DNA of 64,000 nt from Bacillus sp. F19 (GCA_023823795.1 CP085711.1:372001-436000); one strand, 5' to 3'; positions 45,508-54,954 are shown, numbered from the stretch's first letter. The notes: generated from the sequence alone by a model not told the origin. Made by a program: numbers and translations.

Positions 45508-48123
45508 ATGAGTGTGAGGTTTCATTTGTTGCCGTTTCTGATTCCGAAAGAAGGTAAGGTTTATGAGTTAAGGACAACGATGGATGCTAAGATTTTGTAT
45601 TTCAAGGATGAGACAGCCTGGACAACAATGCTAAGTTTTATGACGCGTCCGTGGTACCGCAGATGGGTTAAGCAGGAATGGATCAGCTGGGAGATTGCTG
45701 CAACGAAAGAGGAGATCCGGTATTTTGTCTGGGTACCAGATGAACATGTTGGCAGAGCTTTTAAAGCAAAGTTTTATGCCGAGCATTCGGATGTTGAAAT
45801 TGTGGAAGTCAATGATTACTCCCTTGATTTTAACCGCCCTCACGCAGGTACTAAGCTATTCACCGAGAGTCATTGGACGGTGCCTATAAAAACGTATCAT
45901 AACGAGGTAGTTGATACTCAGGCTGAACTTGTCGAGTTTCTAGATGGTTTAGAAGATGGCCAGGAGGTTCACATGCAATTTCTTGTGCAGCCTGCTTATC
46001 GCACTGAAAAGAGCTTTAGAGGAATTGTCCGCCAGTTTCATAAGCAGGGTGAGTATGATGAGACGCTCGAGAAGGATAATGAACTGTATTTATCAGCGAT
46101 AGAGGGTAAATCGACGAGGGTTCTTTCGAGGGTGGCGATTAAAGCTGTTGCATTTGGAATAGACAAACGTGATTCCAAAGAGCTGATTAAGAGTGCCAAA
46201 GGTTCTATCGGCACTTTTTCATGTGGACGGTTAAATCAGCTAAAGGGACGGGAATGGTGGTGGTTCCGTACGATTCGGCCATTGTTTCGCTGGGAGTATA
46301 AGAATCGCATTTATCCGATGGAGACGATGAAAAAGCGAGTGATTTTAGGTACTGAAGAGATGGCAGCGATGATGAGGCTACCAAGCGAGAGAGTTCACAG
46401 CAATAAACTCAACCGGCTAAAGATGCGCTCTACCCCACTTCCGAAAGAATTAAAGAATGTGGAGTTTGATCCTTCCTTAGCTGTTTCACTGGGAGAACAC
46501 CGTTATCACGGTAAAGAGACAGATGTCATGTTTGACCTTGCAACCTTGCGTTATCATGCAGCTTTTATTGGGATGTCAGGCATGGGCAAATCGACAGCCA
46601 TGTATAACCTTGTTGAAGATTTAATCAATCTTGAAGGAGCCGGCACAACAATTGGTGGAACTATCATTGATCCGCACGGGGATTTGTGTCAGGATATTGC
46701 TGCAAGGATTCCGCCTGAAAAACAGCATCTTGTCAGATACATTAAATTTTCAGAAGGCCAGATGCCTTTTAACGTTTATGATGTGGATTTTCTGGCGGCA
46801 GAAGATAAAATTGCCCAAACGGTGGCGGATGTGCTGAAGAGAACCTGGAAGGATTTTTGGGGTCCAAATATTGATGATAATTTCTTAAATGGCGGCATTG
46901 TTCTTCAGCGCATAGGAGAAGCAAGCCTTCCGAATTTGCAAAGGCTGTTGAGTGATCCTGACTACCGTGAAAATATCCTGGAACGCTTAAATCGTGATGA
47001 CGTAATCGAGAATAACCTTTATCTGTACTTTGCAAACCTGCAGGGGCTTCAAGACCGTGAACTGCAAGCAAAAACGAATTCAACACTCAATAAGCTGCGT
47101 AAAATCACCTTATCTAGCGTGCTTGGGAAAATGCTTCGTGCTAAAACGAACGGACTTCGCTTCCGTGAAAGCATGGATCAGGGAATGATCAATTTGCTTG
47201 ATTTATCCGAGCTAACAAGTGATGAGAAGAAGCTTATCGGTTCGATGTGTTTGACGTATGCGGAGCTTGCCGGTAAAAGCAGGGTAGACACACTAGCATC
47301 TGAACGTCACAAACTTCCTTATCATTTTGTGATGGTAGACGAGGCTCCGACCTTGATGGAACACAGTATAGATGCGATTGAGTCTTTTGCATCGCAGCTT
47401 AGGAAATACAAAACGTCCATCATTTTAGGCATGCAGGGGATTAAAGATCAATTGCCGAGAGAAGTTGCATCTGCTATATTCAGAAACTTCGGAACTTTTG
47501 TTTCTTTCCGGTTGGGAGAACCTGATGACGCCCAATATGTGAATCGCTCCATGTCGTCTGAAGTACTTCAAGAAACGGATTACCTTCAAATTGAGCCTTA
47601 TAACGCGTATATGAGAATGCAGGTTGGAAACGAGAGAACCCGGCCTTTCCTAATTCGTATGAAGGCACCTGGGCCTGCCTTATACGCAGATTCCATTCCG
47701 AAGCTAAAGGAGAGAACCCTTGCAGAAGCTTTGGATTTTGAACAAAAGGAGACTCTTGCATCCGAATTTGAGGAGAAGCAAGCAGAAGAGGCAGAAAAAG
47801 AAACATACGATTCATACCTTTCAGAAGATAAGGATTCATTAGAAATCCATCGTCTTGATCACCCGTGTGAAGTTGTAGCAACGATTACATTTGAAGATAC
47901 TGTGGAGTTTCAGTCATCTTTTCAACAAAAACATCACCATAAAGAAAATGATAGCCAGGAAGAATCAACTGATCACGTTGTTAAACTAAAAGAGAAAAAC
48001 ACGCAACATGAATCCGGCCCAATAGACAGTGAAGGATCTTCAAGTGAAAAGGAAGACGCGAAAAAAGAGGAAAAAACGGCTGAGATAAAAAAAGTCATCA
48101 GCAACGATGACTTATGGGTGTAA
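45508..48123 (+). CDS. T4SS coupling-protein-like AAA ATPase (VirD4/TraG-type)
   Basis: The 871-residue protein has Walker A GMSGMGKST at 355-363, Walker B FVMVDEAPTL with D611-E612, and helicase-type text such as IIDPHGDLCQDIAARIPPE and SIILGMQGIKDQLP. The C terminus (about 745-871) is acidic and low in complexity. This is the DUF87/TraG-like ATPase that moves DNA to the transfer channel in Gram-positive conjugative elements. No strong N-terminal membrane helix was seen. ATG 45508 follows AAGGGG. The next gene overlaps the end. Confidence 0.85.
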   Translation: MSVRFHLLPFLIPKEGKVYELRTTMDAKILYFKDETAWTTMLSFMTRPWYRRWVKQEWISWEIAATKEEIRYFVWVPDEHVGRAFKAKFYAEHSDVEIVEVNDYSLDFNRPHAGTKLFTESHWTVPIKTYHNEVVDTQAELVEFLDGLEDGQEVHMQFLVQPAYRTEKSFRGIVRQFHKQGEYDETLEKDNELYLSAIEGKSTRVLSRVAIKAVAFGIDKRDSKELIKSAKGSIGTFSCGRLNQLKGREWWWFRTIRPLFRWEYKNRIYPMETMKKRVILGTEEMAAMMRLPSERVHSNKLNRLKMRSTPLPKELKNVEFDPSLAVSLGEHRYHGKETDVMFDLATLRYHAAFIGMSGMGKSTAMYNLVEDLINLEGAGTTIGGTIIDPHGDLCQDIAARIPPEKQHLVRYIKFSEGQMPFNVYDVDFLAAEDKIAQTVADVLKRTWKDFWGPNIDDNFLNGGIVLQRIGEASLPNLQRLLSDPDYRENILERLNRDDVIENNLYLYFANLQGLQDRELQAKTNSTLNKLRKITLSSVLGKMLRAKTNGLRFRESMDQGMINLLDLSELTSDEKKLIGSMCLTYAELAGKSRVDTLASERHKLPYHFVMVDEAPTLMEHSIDAIESFASQLRKYKTSIILGMQGIKDQLPREVASAIFRNFGTFVSFRLGEPDDAQYVNRSMSSEVLQETDYLQIEPYNAYMRMQVGNERTRPFLIRMKAPGPALYADSIPKLKERTLAEALDFEQKETLASEFEEKQAEEAEKETYDSYLSEDKDSLEIHRLDHPCEVVATITFEDTVEFQSSFQQKHHHKENDSQEESTDHVVKLKEKNTQHESGPIDSEGSSSEKEDAKKEEKTAEIKKVISNDDLWV

Positions 48124-48137
48124 TAGGGGGAGCAAAT

Positions 48138-49028
48138 ATGGCCAAAAGAATAACAGATTTAGAAGAGGAATTGTTTGTATCATTGCATGATTTAGTATTT
48201 GTTGATGTTCAGTATTTAGAAAAATATATATATGTTCATGAGGATCGAAAGCCTTACAGTAAATACTGGATTTCAAAGCAAATGAGGGCAATGGAAGCAG
48301 AAGGGTATATCAAGTCATTCCCTGTTGCAAAAGCAGCCGTGCAAGGGCGAGACCGACTCGTTTATACGCTCGATTCAAAAGGGGTTCAGGAAGTGAAGGA
48401 AATTCTAGGTGAAGCCGATTGGGATACAAGGTGGACACAGAGAACACCGACTTATGTTTTTCATTCTTTGAGAATGTCACATATACAGGCTGCCTATGCC
48501 TCACAAAAAGATATTCTGTTTACATTTAAAGAGTTTTTCTCAGAACGCAGAGCTTTCCGTAATTATGGCGAGATCACGAAAGATAAGGAAGGAAAGAAAA
48601 AACAATCTTCTACAACGGTGATTCGTCCAGACGGTGCTTTTACATTGGAGAGAGAGATAAACGGTCAAAAAGTTAAGTTTTTGTTTTTTGTAGAGTTAGA
48701 AAGAAGCAGGCAGCGAGTGGATGTTACCTTGAATAAAATCAGACGCTATAACGAATATGTTCGAAAAAGATCATTTGAGAATGATGAGATTTTTGGTGAA
48801 GGTGTACGAGTCGTCCGTGTTTTATTCGTCTCTAATAACGATACTGAGCGCAATAAAATCATGGAAAACTCACAAAAAGCAGATTCTCGTGAAATCGAAA
48901 AAATAGGCGGCAGTTTATTGTTTGGAACTTATGAAGATGTCATATCAGATCCATTTGGTCAGATCTGGAAAGCGAAAGATTCATCAGATTCTAGTAAATT
49001 ATATAGTTTATATAATAGAGTTGAATGA
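48138..49028 (+). CDS. Replication-relaxation family protein
   Basis: The 296-residue product starts MAKRITDLEEELFVSLHDL and has a winged-helix N terminus (HEDRKPYSKYWISKQMRAM), LVYTLDSKGVQEVKEIL, PTYVFHSLRMSHIQAAY and VIRPDGAFTLE, ending with a predicted PD-(D/E)xK-like part (FFVELERSRQRVDVTLNKI). This is the Replic_Relax family (PF13814) of Gram-positive plasmids and ICEs, proposed to act in replication or DNA nicking. ATG 48138 follows AGGGGG and is preferred to an ATG at 48114 inside the coupling gene. Confidence 0.82.
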   Translation: MAKRITDLEEELFVSLHDLVFVDVQYLEKYIYVHEDRKPYSKYWISKQMRAMEAEGYIKSFPVAKAAVQGRDRLVYTLDSKGVQEVKEILGEADWDTRWTQRTPTYVFHSLRMSHIQAAYASQKDILFTFKEFFSERRAFRNYGEITKDKEGKKKQSSTTVIRPDGAFTLEREINGQKVKFLFFVELERSRQRVDVTLNKIRRYNEYVRKRSFENDEIFGEGVRVVRVLFVSNNDTERNKIMENSQKADSREIEKIGGSLLFGTYEDVISDPFGQIWKAKDSSDSSKLYSLYNRVE

Positions 49029-49083
49029 TTTGTGAAAATTATGAAACCTTAAAGAAAAGAAACTTGAAAGGAGGTGAGAAGAG

Positions 49084-49419
49084 GTGGGCTACAAGGTGAA
49101 ACGCGGTTCTACACCAACGGAGAGTTCCATAAAAGAGATGCTGTTAAGCTTTATTAGAAGACTTGCGGTCGTTGTGATCATTATGGCTGTAATGGTGGCT
49201 ATCGGTTATTTTCTTTTTCAATTTGCGTATGATTCGTTTCCAGCTTTTGCAGCAGCTGCCGATGATGTCGTATTTTTTGTCAGAGGATTCTACGTGGAAC
49301 ACGGGGTCTGGGCAACACTCGGAATGTTTGGTTTCATCTGTCTTGCGGTTTGGGCTTTTGGTGAAGAAGCAAAGAGGAAAGATCGCCGTAGGCAAGCCAT
49401 GAATGAAATGATGAAATAG
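49084..49419 (+). CDS. Small membrane protein of the transfer module
   Basis: The 111-residue product has a basic N terminus and two membrane segments (LAVVVIIMAVMVAIGYFLF and GVWATLGMFGFICLAVWAF) with a basic tail. The start is GTG at 49084, nine bases after AAAGGAGG. It sits between the relaxation protein and tcpC, where pCW3/ICEBs1-type clusters have small membrane subunits. Not recognised beyond that. Confidence 0.65.
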   Translation: MGYKVKRGSTPTESSIKEMLLSFIRRLAVVVIIMAVMVAIGYFLFQFAYDSFPAFAAAADDVVFFVRGFYVEHGVWATLGMFGFICLAVWAFGEEAKRKDRRRQAMNEMMK

Positions 49420-49514
49420 TAACCGCCAAATCTATGTCCATATTTTTATTGCGGAAAATGCTCCAGACATTAAGGCACATGAGTAATAGATTGATAGATT
49501 TGAAAGGAGGCACT

Positions 49515-50489
49515 ATGAAATAACGTGAATACCCTAGAACCGTCTTATTAAAAAAAATTATTAAAGGAATGTTTTGGACTGCTTTTACATTGGTATTGTT
49601 TCTGTCAGTTGCGGCAATTGAACGAAGTGGAAATGCCGGTGCGGGTGCAATACAACATATGCCAGCTGAAGATGTAATGAAAGAAGAGAATTTTGCTGCT
49701 GAAGTCGGTGCACAGTCTTTTGCAGAGAACTTTGCTGCTGAGTACTTCAACTGGGAGAACTCCGATGATGAAATAAAAAACAGAGCCAAACGGCTTCACC
49801 CCTACCTTGCCAAAGGACTTGATGAACAGGCAGGTCTCGCTTTTGAAGGAATGGAACGGAGCAGCGAGTTAGATGATTCACAAGTCTGGAATGTAGAAGA
49901 AACAGAAGAAAATACAGCGTTAATTACCCTTCGAGTACAACACACCTTAAAGAAAACCACACCGCCTGACGCCAAAGCCGTCGAACAAGCAAAGAAAGAT
50001 AAAAAACCTCTCCCTAAGGCTAAAGAAGAAAAATCAGAACCATTTGAAAAGTATATTGTTATTCCAGTCAAGACGGATGGTAAATCATATGTTGTTCATA
50101 AGGTCCCTTATTTTGTCCCTCCAGCCAAAAAACCAGAAATCACATCAGACGTTTCGATCAGCGAAAAAGGAAAAATCCAAGATTCGCAGCTTCAAGATGA
50201 AATTACTTCAGGACTCACTACCTTTTTCAAAGTATATACCACAGGAACTCAGGAAGAATTGTCTTATTATACAAAAAGCGATGAAATCAAAGCCATGACC
50301 GGCATCACTACGTTTAAAGAAGTAAAGGACACTATCATTAAGCAGGGTGATGCTGAAAATGAATATAAAGTTCATGTGACAGTGATTTTTCAGGAAAATC
50401 AATCCAAAGCAAAAGTGATTTACCCATATGAGTTAGTCCTAGTAAAGGAAGAGAATCGCCTGTTTGTAAAAGAGATGAAGAATCAATAA
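49515..50489 (+). pseudogene. tcpC: TcpC-family transfer protein with stop at codon 3
   Basis: A full RBS (AAAGGAGG) precedes ATG AAA TAA at 49515-49523; the same frame continues REYPRTVLLKKIIKG into the membrane helix and on to 50489. The natural gene therefore has a nonsense codon at position 3 (probably CAA to TAA). A restart at ATG 49569 would give 306 residues: one membrane helix, then two NTF2-like domains (LRVQHTLKK, FFKVYTTGTQEEL) as in TcpC/ConC, which anchor the transfer channel. Reading through or restarting may still give protein. Confidence 0.75.
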
Positions 50490-50512
50490 AACTAGTAGGA
50501 GGATGAAAGACT

Positions 50513-50734
50513 ATGAACTTTGGAGAAAATATTCAAAACTGGTTTTCAACGCAGGTAGGAGCATTATTTCTTGTGATTATCGGAGCTATTGCCATCTACT
50601 TTTTAGTCAGACGCGAGTTTTCCAGATTTGTAGGCTTTGCCATTTTCGCCATGATCGTAGGCGTATTTGTCTTTACGCCAGACAGCGTCAAAGATTTAGG
50701 CACTAAACTCTGGGCTACTGTTTTCGGAAGTTAA
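50513..50734 (+). CDS. tcpD: TcpD-family membrane protein
   Basis: The 73-residue product begins MNFGENIQNWFSTQVGALFL and has two membrane segments, then SVKDLGTKLWATVFGS. This size, topology and position match TcpD of tcp-type conjugation clusters. ATG 50513 follows AGGAGG by about ten bases. It appears intact. Confidence 0.8.
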   Translation: MNFGENIQNWFSTQVGALFLVIIGAIAIYFLVRREFSRFVGFAIFAMIVGVFVFTPDSVKDLGTKLWATVFGS

Positions 50735-50760
50735 AGGACAGATGAAAGCGAGGTAACACC

Positions 50761-51191
50761 ATGAAGCCTAAAATCTTACGCACCTATAACAGTGTCTGGA
50801 AGGTAGAAAAGGTCTTATACGGGATTCAAGATATCCCACTGCCGATACCCCTGACGTATCGGCAGATAGGATTTTTCGGGGGTGGAGTGTTCCTCGTGTG
50901 GGTACTCAACCACTTTCCTCCTTTAAGTTTACTTGAAGACTCGGGTTAGTTGAATATATCTTTTTGCCGGGACTTTTCGCGTGGTTTTTCACGAAGCAGC
51001 TGCTCGACGGGAAAGCTCCTCATCGGTTTTTCATAAGTGCCGGACGCTATCATCTATCTCCACATCTACTTAATCGCTACAAGGAAGTATCGGATATAAA
51101 AAAGCCTTATAAATATGCCAGTAAAGTTGGATACCGGAAACTTAGCTATCATGAAAGGAGTGAAGCTGATGACCATCGAATTTCCGATTAA
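50761..51191 (+). pseudogene. tcpE: TcpE-family protein, frameshifted
   Basis: Frame one gives MKPKILRTYNSVWKVEKVLYG and a membrane segment, ending at TAG 50947 after PLSLLEDSG. The rest of the family continues in the next frame from about 50942: LVEYIFLPGLFAWFFTKQLL, DGKAPHRFFISAGRYHLSP, LNRYKEV. A one-base change near 50940 separates them. The end overlaps the conE start by 23 bases. Without both halves the channel subunit is lost. Confidence 0.8.
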
Positions 51192-51327
51192 ATACTTTGA
51201 AGGCAATCTCGTATTTTCCCAAGACGGATCCTGCTGGGCGTATTATCAGCTAGCCGGTTACAATTATGATTTTTTAGCAGATGATGAAAAAGAGATTATT
51301 TTTACAAAGATTAAGCAATTCTGCTAG
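51169..51327 (+). pseudogene. conE: ConE (VirB4-like ATPase) gene, truncated after 52 codons
   Basis: Starts MTIEFPIKYFEGNLVFSQDG at ATG 51169 (AAAGGAG eight bases before) and reads ADDEKEIIFTKIKQF, the N terminus of the ConE/YddE ATPase. After codon 51 the sequence switches to group II intron maturase DNA and stops at 51325. The ATPase domains, more than 700 residues, are missing. Confidence 0.85.
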
Positions 51328-52063
51328 ATTCCTAGGATATGACGTGATCATTTCGCGCAATCAAGACAGAAAAATGTGCAAGGATAGGAAGATGAGAAGA
51401 ACCAAATCCTATACATGCACACTATACGTACCGCAGGAAAAATGGGTTGATAAGTTAAAAGAAATAGGAGCTTTAAAAATAACGCCAAAAGGTACTTGGA
51501 TGCCTACTCACAGAGCAAGTTTAATCGACTTCGATGATTTGGAAATTCTCAGCATCTACAATGCACAAATAAGAGGAATGTACAACTATTACAAATTGGC
51601 GAAAAATGTAAGTGTGCTTAACAAATTCTACTATCACATGAAATATAGTCTTTACAAAACCTTCGCTAATAAATACAAATCCACCATACACAAAATAACG
51701 AAAAAGTACTGTCATGATGGAGTGTTTACAATAACGTATGAAACTAAAAAAGGACAAAGAAAGATTACGTTGTACTCCGAAGGGTTCAAGTGTAATACGA
51801 AGATAAACACGGAAATTACGGAAGACTTACTTCCTAATGAGCAGAAACTCAAGGGAGAAACAAGTCTGATAGACAGACTTAAGGCAAGACAATGTGAATG
51901 GTGTGATAAAACTGACGTTCCTCTTGAGATGCACCATATAAGAAAAATGAAAGATTTAAGCGGTAAAACAAAATGGGAAAAGAGGATGCTTGGAAGAAAA
52001 CGTAAAACCGTAGCTCTGTGCACAAAGTGTCACAAGGATTTACACAGTGGAAAACTAGACTAG
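51320..52063 (+). pseudogene. Group II intron maturase/HNH endonuclease C-terminal half
   Basis: From about 51320 the text reads SARFLGYDVIISRNQDR, then the maturase X domain (IYNAQIRGMYNYYKLAKNVS, YKTFANKYKSTIHKI) and a zinc-ribbon HNH endonuclease: CEWCDKTDVPLEMHH with C-x2-C, ALCTKCHKDLHSGKL. The reverse transcriptase domain is missing, so it cannot retrohome by itself. Upstream codons to 51281 belong to conE DNA in another frame. Confidence 0.85.
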
Positions 52064-52172
52064 GATTAAGTGGAGAGCCGTATACATGGAGACATGTACG
52101 TACGGTTCGGGGGAGAGTTCTTGGAAACCTGTCATGGAAACATGATAAGGCGCTGGGTTCTTATCCTACTAT
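51320..52172 (+). mobile_element. Group II intron, 3' part only
   Basis: The segment holds the end of the intron-encoded protein and then the ribozyme core. Domain V is exactly 34 bases at 52075-52108, beginning GAGCCGTATACATGG and ending GTACGGTTC, with the AGC triad and GNRA-like tip region. Domain VI follows and the intron appears to end near 52172 (CCTACTAT). The 5' ribozyme domains and the reverse transcriptase are missing. It is fused to conE on the left and to an NlpC/P60 gene on the right. Confidence 0.85.
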
Positions 52173-52283
52173 GTTGGGAATGGTAAGTTCATAGGGGCGC
52201 AAACCAGTACAGGAGTTGCGATTGAAGATATGTCTAGAGGATATTGGAAAGATGTATTCAATGGCCATGTAAAAAGGATATAA
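52173..52283 (+). pseudogene. NlpC/P60 cell-wall hydrolase (CwlT-like) 3' end
   Basis: Thirty-six codons read VGNGKFIGAQTSTGVAIED and GYWKDVFNGHVKRI, the C terminus of NlpC/P60 endopeptidases (after the catalytic His, near the third polar residue). ICEBs1-type elements carry cwlT in this position. The intron end joins directly, so intron insertion here preceded the deletion back to conE. Confidence 0.7.
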
Positions 52284-52349
52284 ATAATTTAATGGTAGAT
52301 ATTTCAAATCGAATGGATATAAGTAATGTATAAGGAGTAGAATCAGCTA

Positions 52350-52436
52350 TTGAAAAAATTAGGAGATTCAAACTTTATTATAATTAGTGTGCTTGTTATA
52401 GCATTTTTCATTGTGCTCTTCTTTACCACACCATAG
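52350..52436 (+). CDS. 28-codon hydrophobic peptide ORF
   Basis: TTG start at 52350, 12 bases after TAAGGAG. The peptide is KKLGDSNFIIISVLVIAFFI and then VLFFTTP: a single membrane helix. A clean terminator begins at its stop, which supports a real small gene. No family recognised. Confidence 0.45.
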   Translation: MKKLGDSNFIIISVLVIAFFIVLFFTTP

Positions 52437-52473
52437 ACTAAAAAAGCTGAAGTACTTTTCAGCTTTTTTAGTC
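52436..52473 (+). terminator. Terminator, symmetric
   Basis: GACTAAAAAAGCTGAA at 52436-52451 and TTCAGCTTTTTTAGTC at 52458-52473 are exact complements. Confidence 0.88.
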
Positions 52474-52812
52474 TTGCTTTAATAGAGAATTAACTCTCAT
52501 TCTGTTTTATCAAAATTGTATCAGTCATCTGATCAAAAAGTATTCTTAACGCCTGCACAAATACACTATCTTTACCCCTATCATTATCCATACATATTCC
52601 TAGTTTGTAAAAGAGTGAAGTTTAGAACCTTTCATTTCCTACTTCTTCAAAGCATGATAATTCTCAAACAATATATTTTATTGTATTACTACGATTGTTA
52701 TATAATCATAAGAAAATCACCTATAGCCCAATGTCTAAATAACCTCCTATAAATCACCTTTTTCCCACATTATGCTTATAATATCTATACAAAATATACT
52801 TATATTTCGTTG

Positions 52813-52828
52813 TTAACATATATGTTAA
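52813..52828. repeat. 16-bp perfect palindrome
   Basis: TTAACATATATGTTAA. It shares the TTAACAT core with the tandem sites at 40013-40052, and a looser version occurs near 55350 (CATTAACATATATGTC). 52474-52812 shows no other feature I can support. Confidence 0.55.
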
Positions 52829-53038
52829 GTTATATATTATATTATTTATTAATAAAATTATATAGAATGTAGAATTTCTTTTCTGTTGTCAGTACAAGTA
52901 GAGGCTAAAAAAAAACAATCAGTAGGTTCAGATCTTACACCAACCTGTCATACCAAACGAGCCGTAATCTGAAGGTTTTAGTATAGGGGTGCAAAATAAA
53001 CACTCATTTTTGTTATGTCAATTACTTAAGATTAAGAT

Positions 53039-53066
53039 AACGTCGCGAGATGCGGCGTTTTTTTGT
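53039..53066 (+). terminator. Terminator
   Basis: AACGTCGC and GCGGCGTT flank a GAGAT loop, followed by TTTTTTT. Confidence 0.7.
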
Positions 53067-53190
53067 GTGCGACAGGTGTGTCGTACAAGCAAGATGAATT
53101 TTTATAGACTGGAGTAAGATACCTATGCTATACACAAATACTGAATTCTAGAAGATTCATCAAACTCTATTTCAATTATTACTATAGTTA

Positions 53191-53230
53191 GGGTACGGAA
53201 ACGATTCGTAGATTGAGGGGCCACTATGGA
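53191..53230 (+). mobile_element. Short copy of the structured-RNA segment
   Basis: GGGTACGGAAACGATTCG and GAGGGGCCACTATGGA match the end of the minus-strand element at 22853-22893 with few changes. Likely a scrap of the same type of group II intron or another mobile RNA. Nothing else of it is visible here. Confidence 0.45.
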
Positions 53231-53295
53231 AAATAATAGAATTAATTGAAGAACCTATCAAAATAAAATTAACAGAACAAAACTAATTTATTTAC

Positions 53296-53318
53296 GACCA
53301 AAATTTTTGGTCTTTTTT
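53296..53318 (+). terminator. Terminator
   Basis: GACCAAAA and TTTTGGTC, then TTTTTT. Confidence 0.7.
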
Positions 53319-53508
53319 GTTTTTGGTCCTATAACAAAAAACGCTGTAGTTAGGTTCCAATAAACTAATGGCTTAAAAGCAGCATAGAGGAGGAAGATTA
53401 GCAGGAAGTAAACTTCGTGTATAATACTAATTTTACGAAGATTTAATTATAGAAAACAAAACAAACGTTTGCTATAATTAAATTAACCAATTAATGGAGG
53501 TATTTCCA

Positions 53509-53574
53509 TTGGGTAATACTATGCAAATAAAAATCTTAAATTTGTTTAAAAGAAAAATGTTTCTATTGAGTTAA
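53509..53574 (+). CDS. 21-codon ORF with good ribosome binding site
   Basis: TTG start at 53509, after ATGGAGG; peptide GNTMQIKILNLFKRKMFLLS. A promoter-like TTTGCTATAATT and the palindrome CAAACGTTTG lie just upstream. Possibly a small peptide or just a remnant. Region 53575-53835 is otherwise empty. Confidence 0.3.
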   Translation: MGNTMQIKILNLFKRKMFLLS

Positions 53575-53835
53575 TCTGTAATTTTGGATCAACTGTTAAA
53601 GGAACTTAACTTCACATAAAAATAAGAGTTTTATTTCAGGATCATTGCCGTCCATTATTATCAGGAAGTAATCTTGGCTATTTTACAAAAAAATACTTGA
53701 AGATTATCTTATTGATTTCATGGAATATACCAAAACCATTCTTTTCTACTAAGTAAATAAACAATAAAATTATTATGTAAACAAATCTGTGTAAAAATTG
53801 TATTATACACACAATATTTTTTAAGAGGTGTTTTC

Positions 53836-54954
53836 ATGGCTACATCCAGGCAGCATATTACTCATAAACAAAAATATGAAGACATTCTTAAGCTAATGCC
53901 AGATTATGTCCAGGAATATGTATTAGCAATGGAGGAAAATGACAGGTCCCCCTCCACCCTGCTTAATTATCTTTTGGATTATGAGGATTTTTTTAATTGG
54001 TTACTTACAGAGGGATTTTCTTCTTCACTAACAATCTCTAACATCCCTCTTTCAGATCTGGCTAATTTACCCCTTGATGCGGCCAGAGCTTACTTTAACA
54101 AAGTTACCAATGAGGAAATAGTCGTATCTAAACATGAGAAAAAAACGCGTGAAAAAACATCAGTCAATCGAAAAAAATCAGCCTTAAGATCTCTTTTTAA
54201 GTACTTAACAACTCAAACAGAACGCATTGAAGACGGAGAACCCTATTTTCATCGTAATGTCATGCAAAAAATTAGTGTAAGCAAGCCAAAAGAAACTCTG
54301 AATGAGCGCAGTAGAAAATTGACAGATACTATATTTGTAGATAATGATGATATCGATTTCCTCTATTACTTAAAGAATGAATATGAAAAATCTCTATCGG
54401 ATAGGCAAAAATCTTATTTTCTAAGAGATAAGGAAAGGGATTACGCAATCTTTTCTCTTTTTTTGGCTAGTGGAATTAGGGTTAATGAGCTTGCAGATAT
54501 TAGATTGAGAGACTTAAATTTTAAAAAGAATAGAATATCTATTATTAGAAAAGGTAATAAATTGGATAGTATTCAAGTGATACCTGACGCCATGAATGAT
54601 TTGAAGGAGTATTTACAGATTCGAAATGAAAGGTATGGCGGATCCATTGAAGAATTTGAATATGTATTCTTATCTAAATACAAGGGTAAGAGTTCTCCCC
54701 TTTCAGTTCGAGCAATACAAGACTTAGTTCGTAAATATACGAAATCCTACGACAAAGGAATGTCTCCTCATAAACTTAGACATTCATATGCAACCACTTT
54801 GATGGATGAAACAAATGACATTACTTTGGTTATGGATCAACTGGGGCATACTTCCACCTCTACTTCAGTTCTTTATGTTCATAACTCACAAGAAAAGGCA
54901 AAGATGGCTGCTGAAGCGATGGGATTAAGAAGGACTAAACTAAAGGATAAGTAA
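53836..54954 (+). CDS. xerS: XerS-like tyrosine recombinase
   Basis: The 372-residue protein has the SAM-like N-terminal domain of XerS (LMPDYVQEYVLAMEENDRSP, LLNYLLDYEDFFNWLLTEGF) and a catalytic domain with R215 in SGIRVNELAD, H312 and R315 in SPHKLRHSYATTL, H338 in QLGHTST and nucleophile Y347 in SVLYVHNSQ. It should act at a dif-like site or resolve plasmid multimers. ATG 53836 follows AAGAGGTG. Intact; located at the right end of the plasmid-like block. Confidence 0.9.
   Translation: MATSRQHITHKQKYEDILKLMPDYVQEYVLAMEENDRSPSTLLNYLLDYEDFFNWLLTEGFSSSLTISNIPLSDLANLPLDAARAYFNKVTNEEIVVSKHEKKTREKTSVNRKKSALRSLFKYLTTQTERIEDGEPYFHRNVMQKISVSKPKETLNERSRKLTDTIFVDNDDIDFLYYLKNEYEKSLSDRQKSYFLRDKERDYAIFSLFLASGIRVNELADIRLRDLNFKKNRISIIRKGNKLDSIQVIPDAMNDLKEYLQIRNERYGGSIEEFEYVFLSKYKGKSSPLSVRAIQDLVRKYTKSYDKGMSPHKLRHSYATTLMDETNDITLVMDQLGHTSTSTSVLYVHNSQEKAKMAAEAMGLRRTKLKDK

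Noticed and set aside
45178-45525. 115-codon minus-strand ORF rich in Leu, His, Ser and Thr
   Set aside because: It is the complement of the C-free tract, so its composition is a by-product of base skew. No start site signal or family likeness.
51281-51322. Complete intron-protein gene starting at 51281
   Set aside because: The first 13 codons are conE DNA in another frame. The reverse transcriptase part is missing, so this is a fused remnant.
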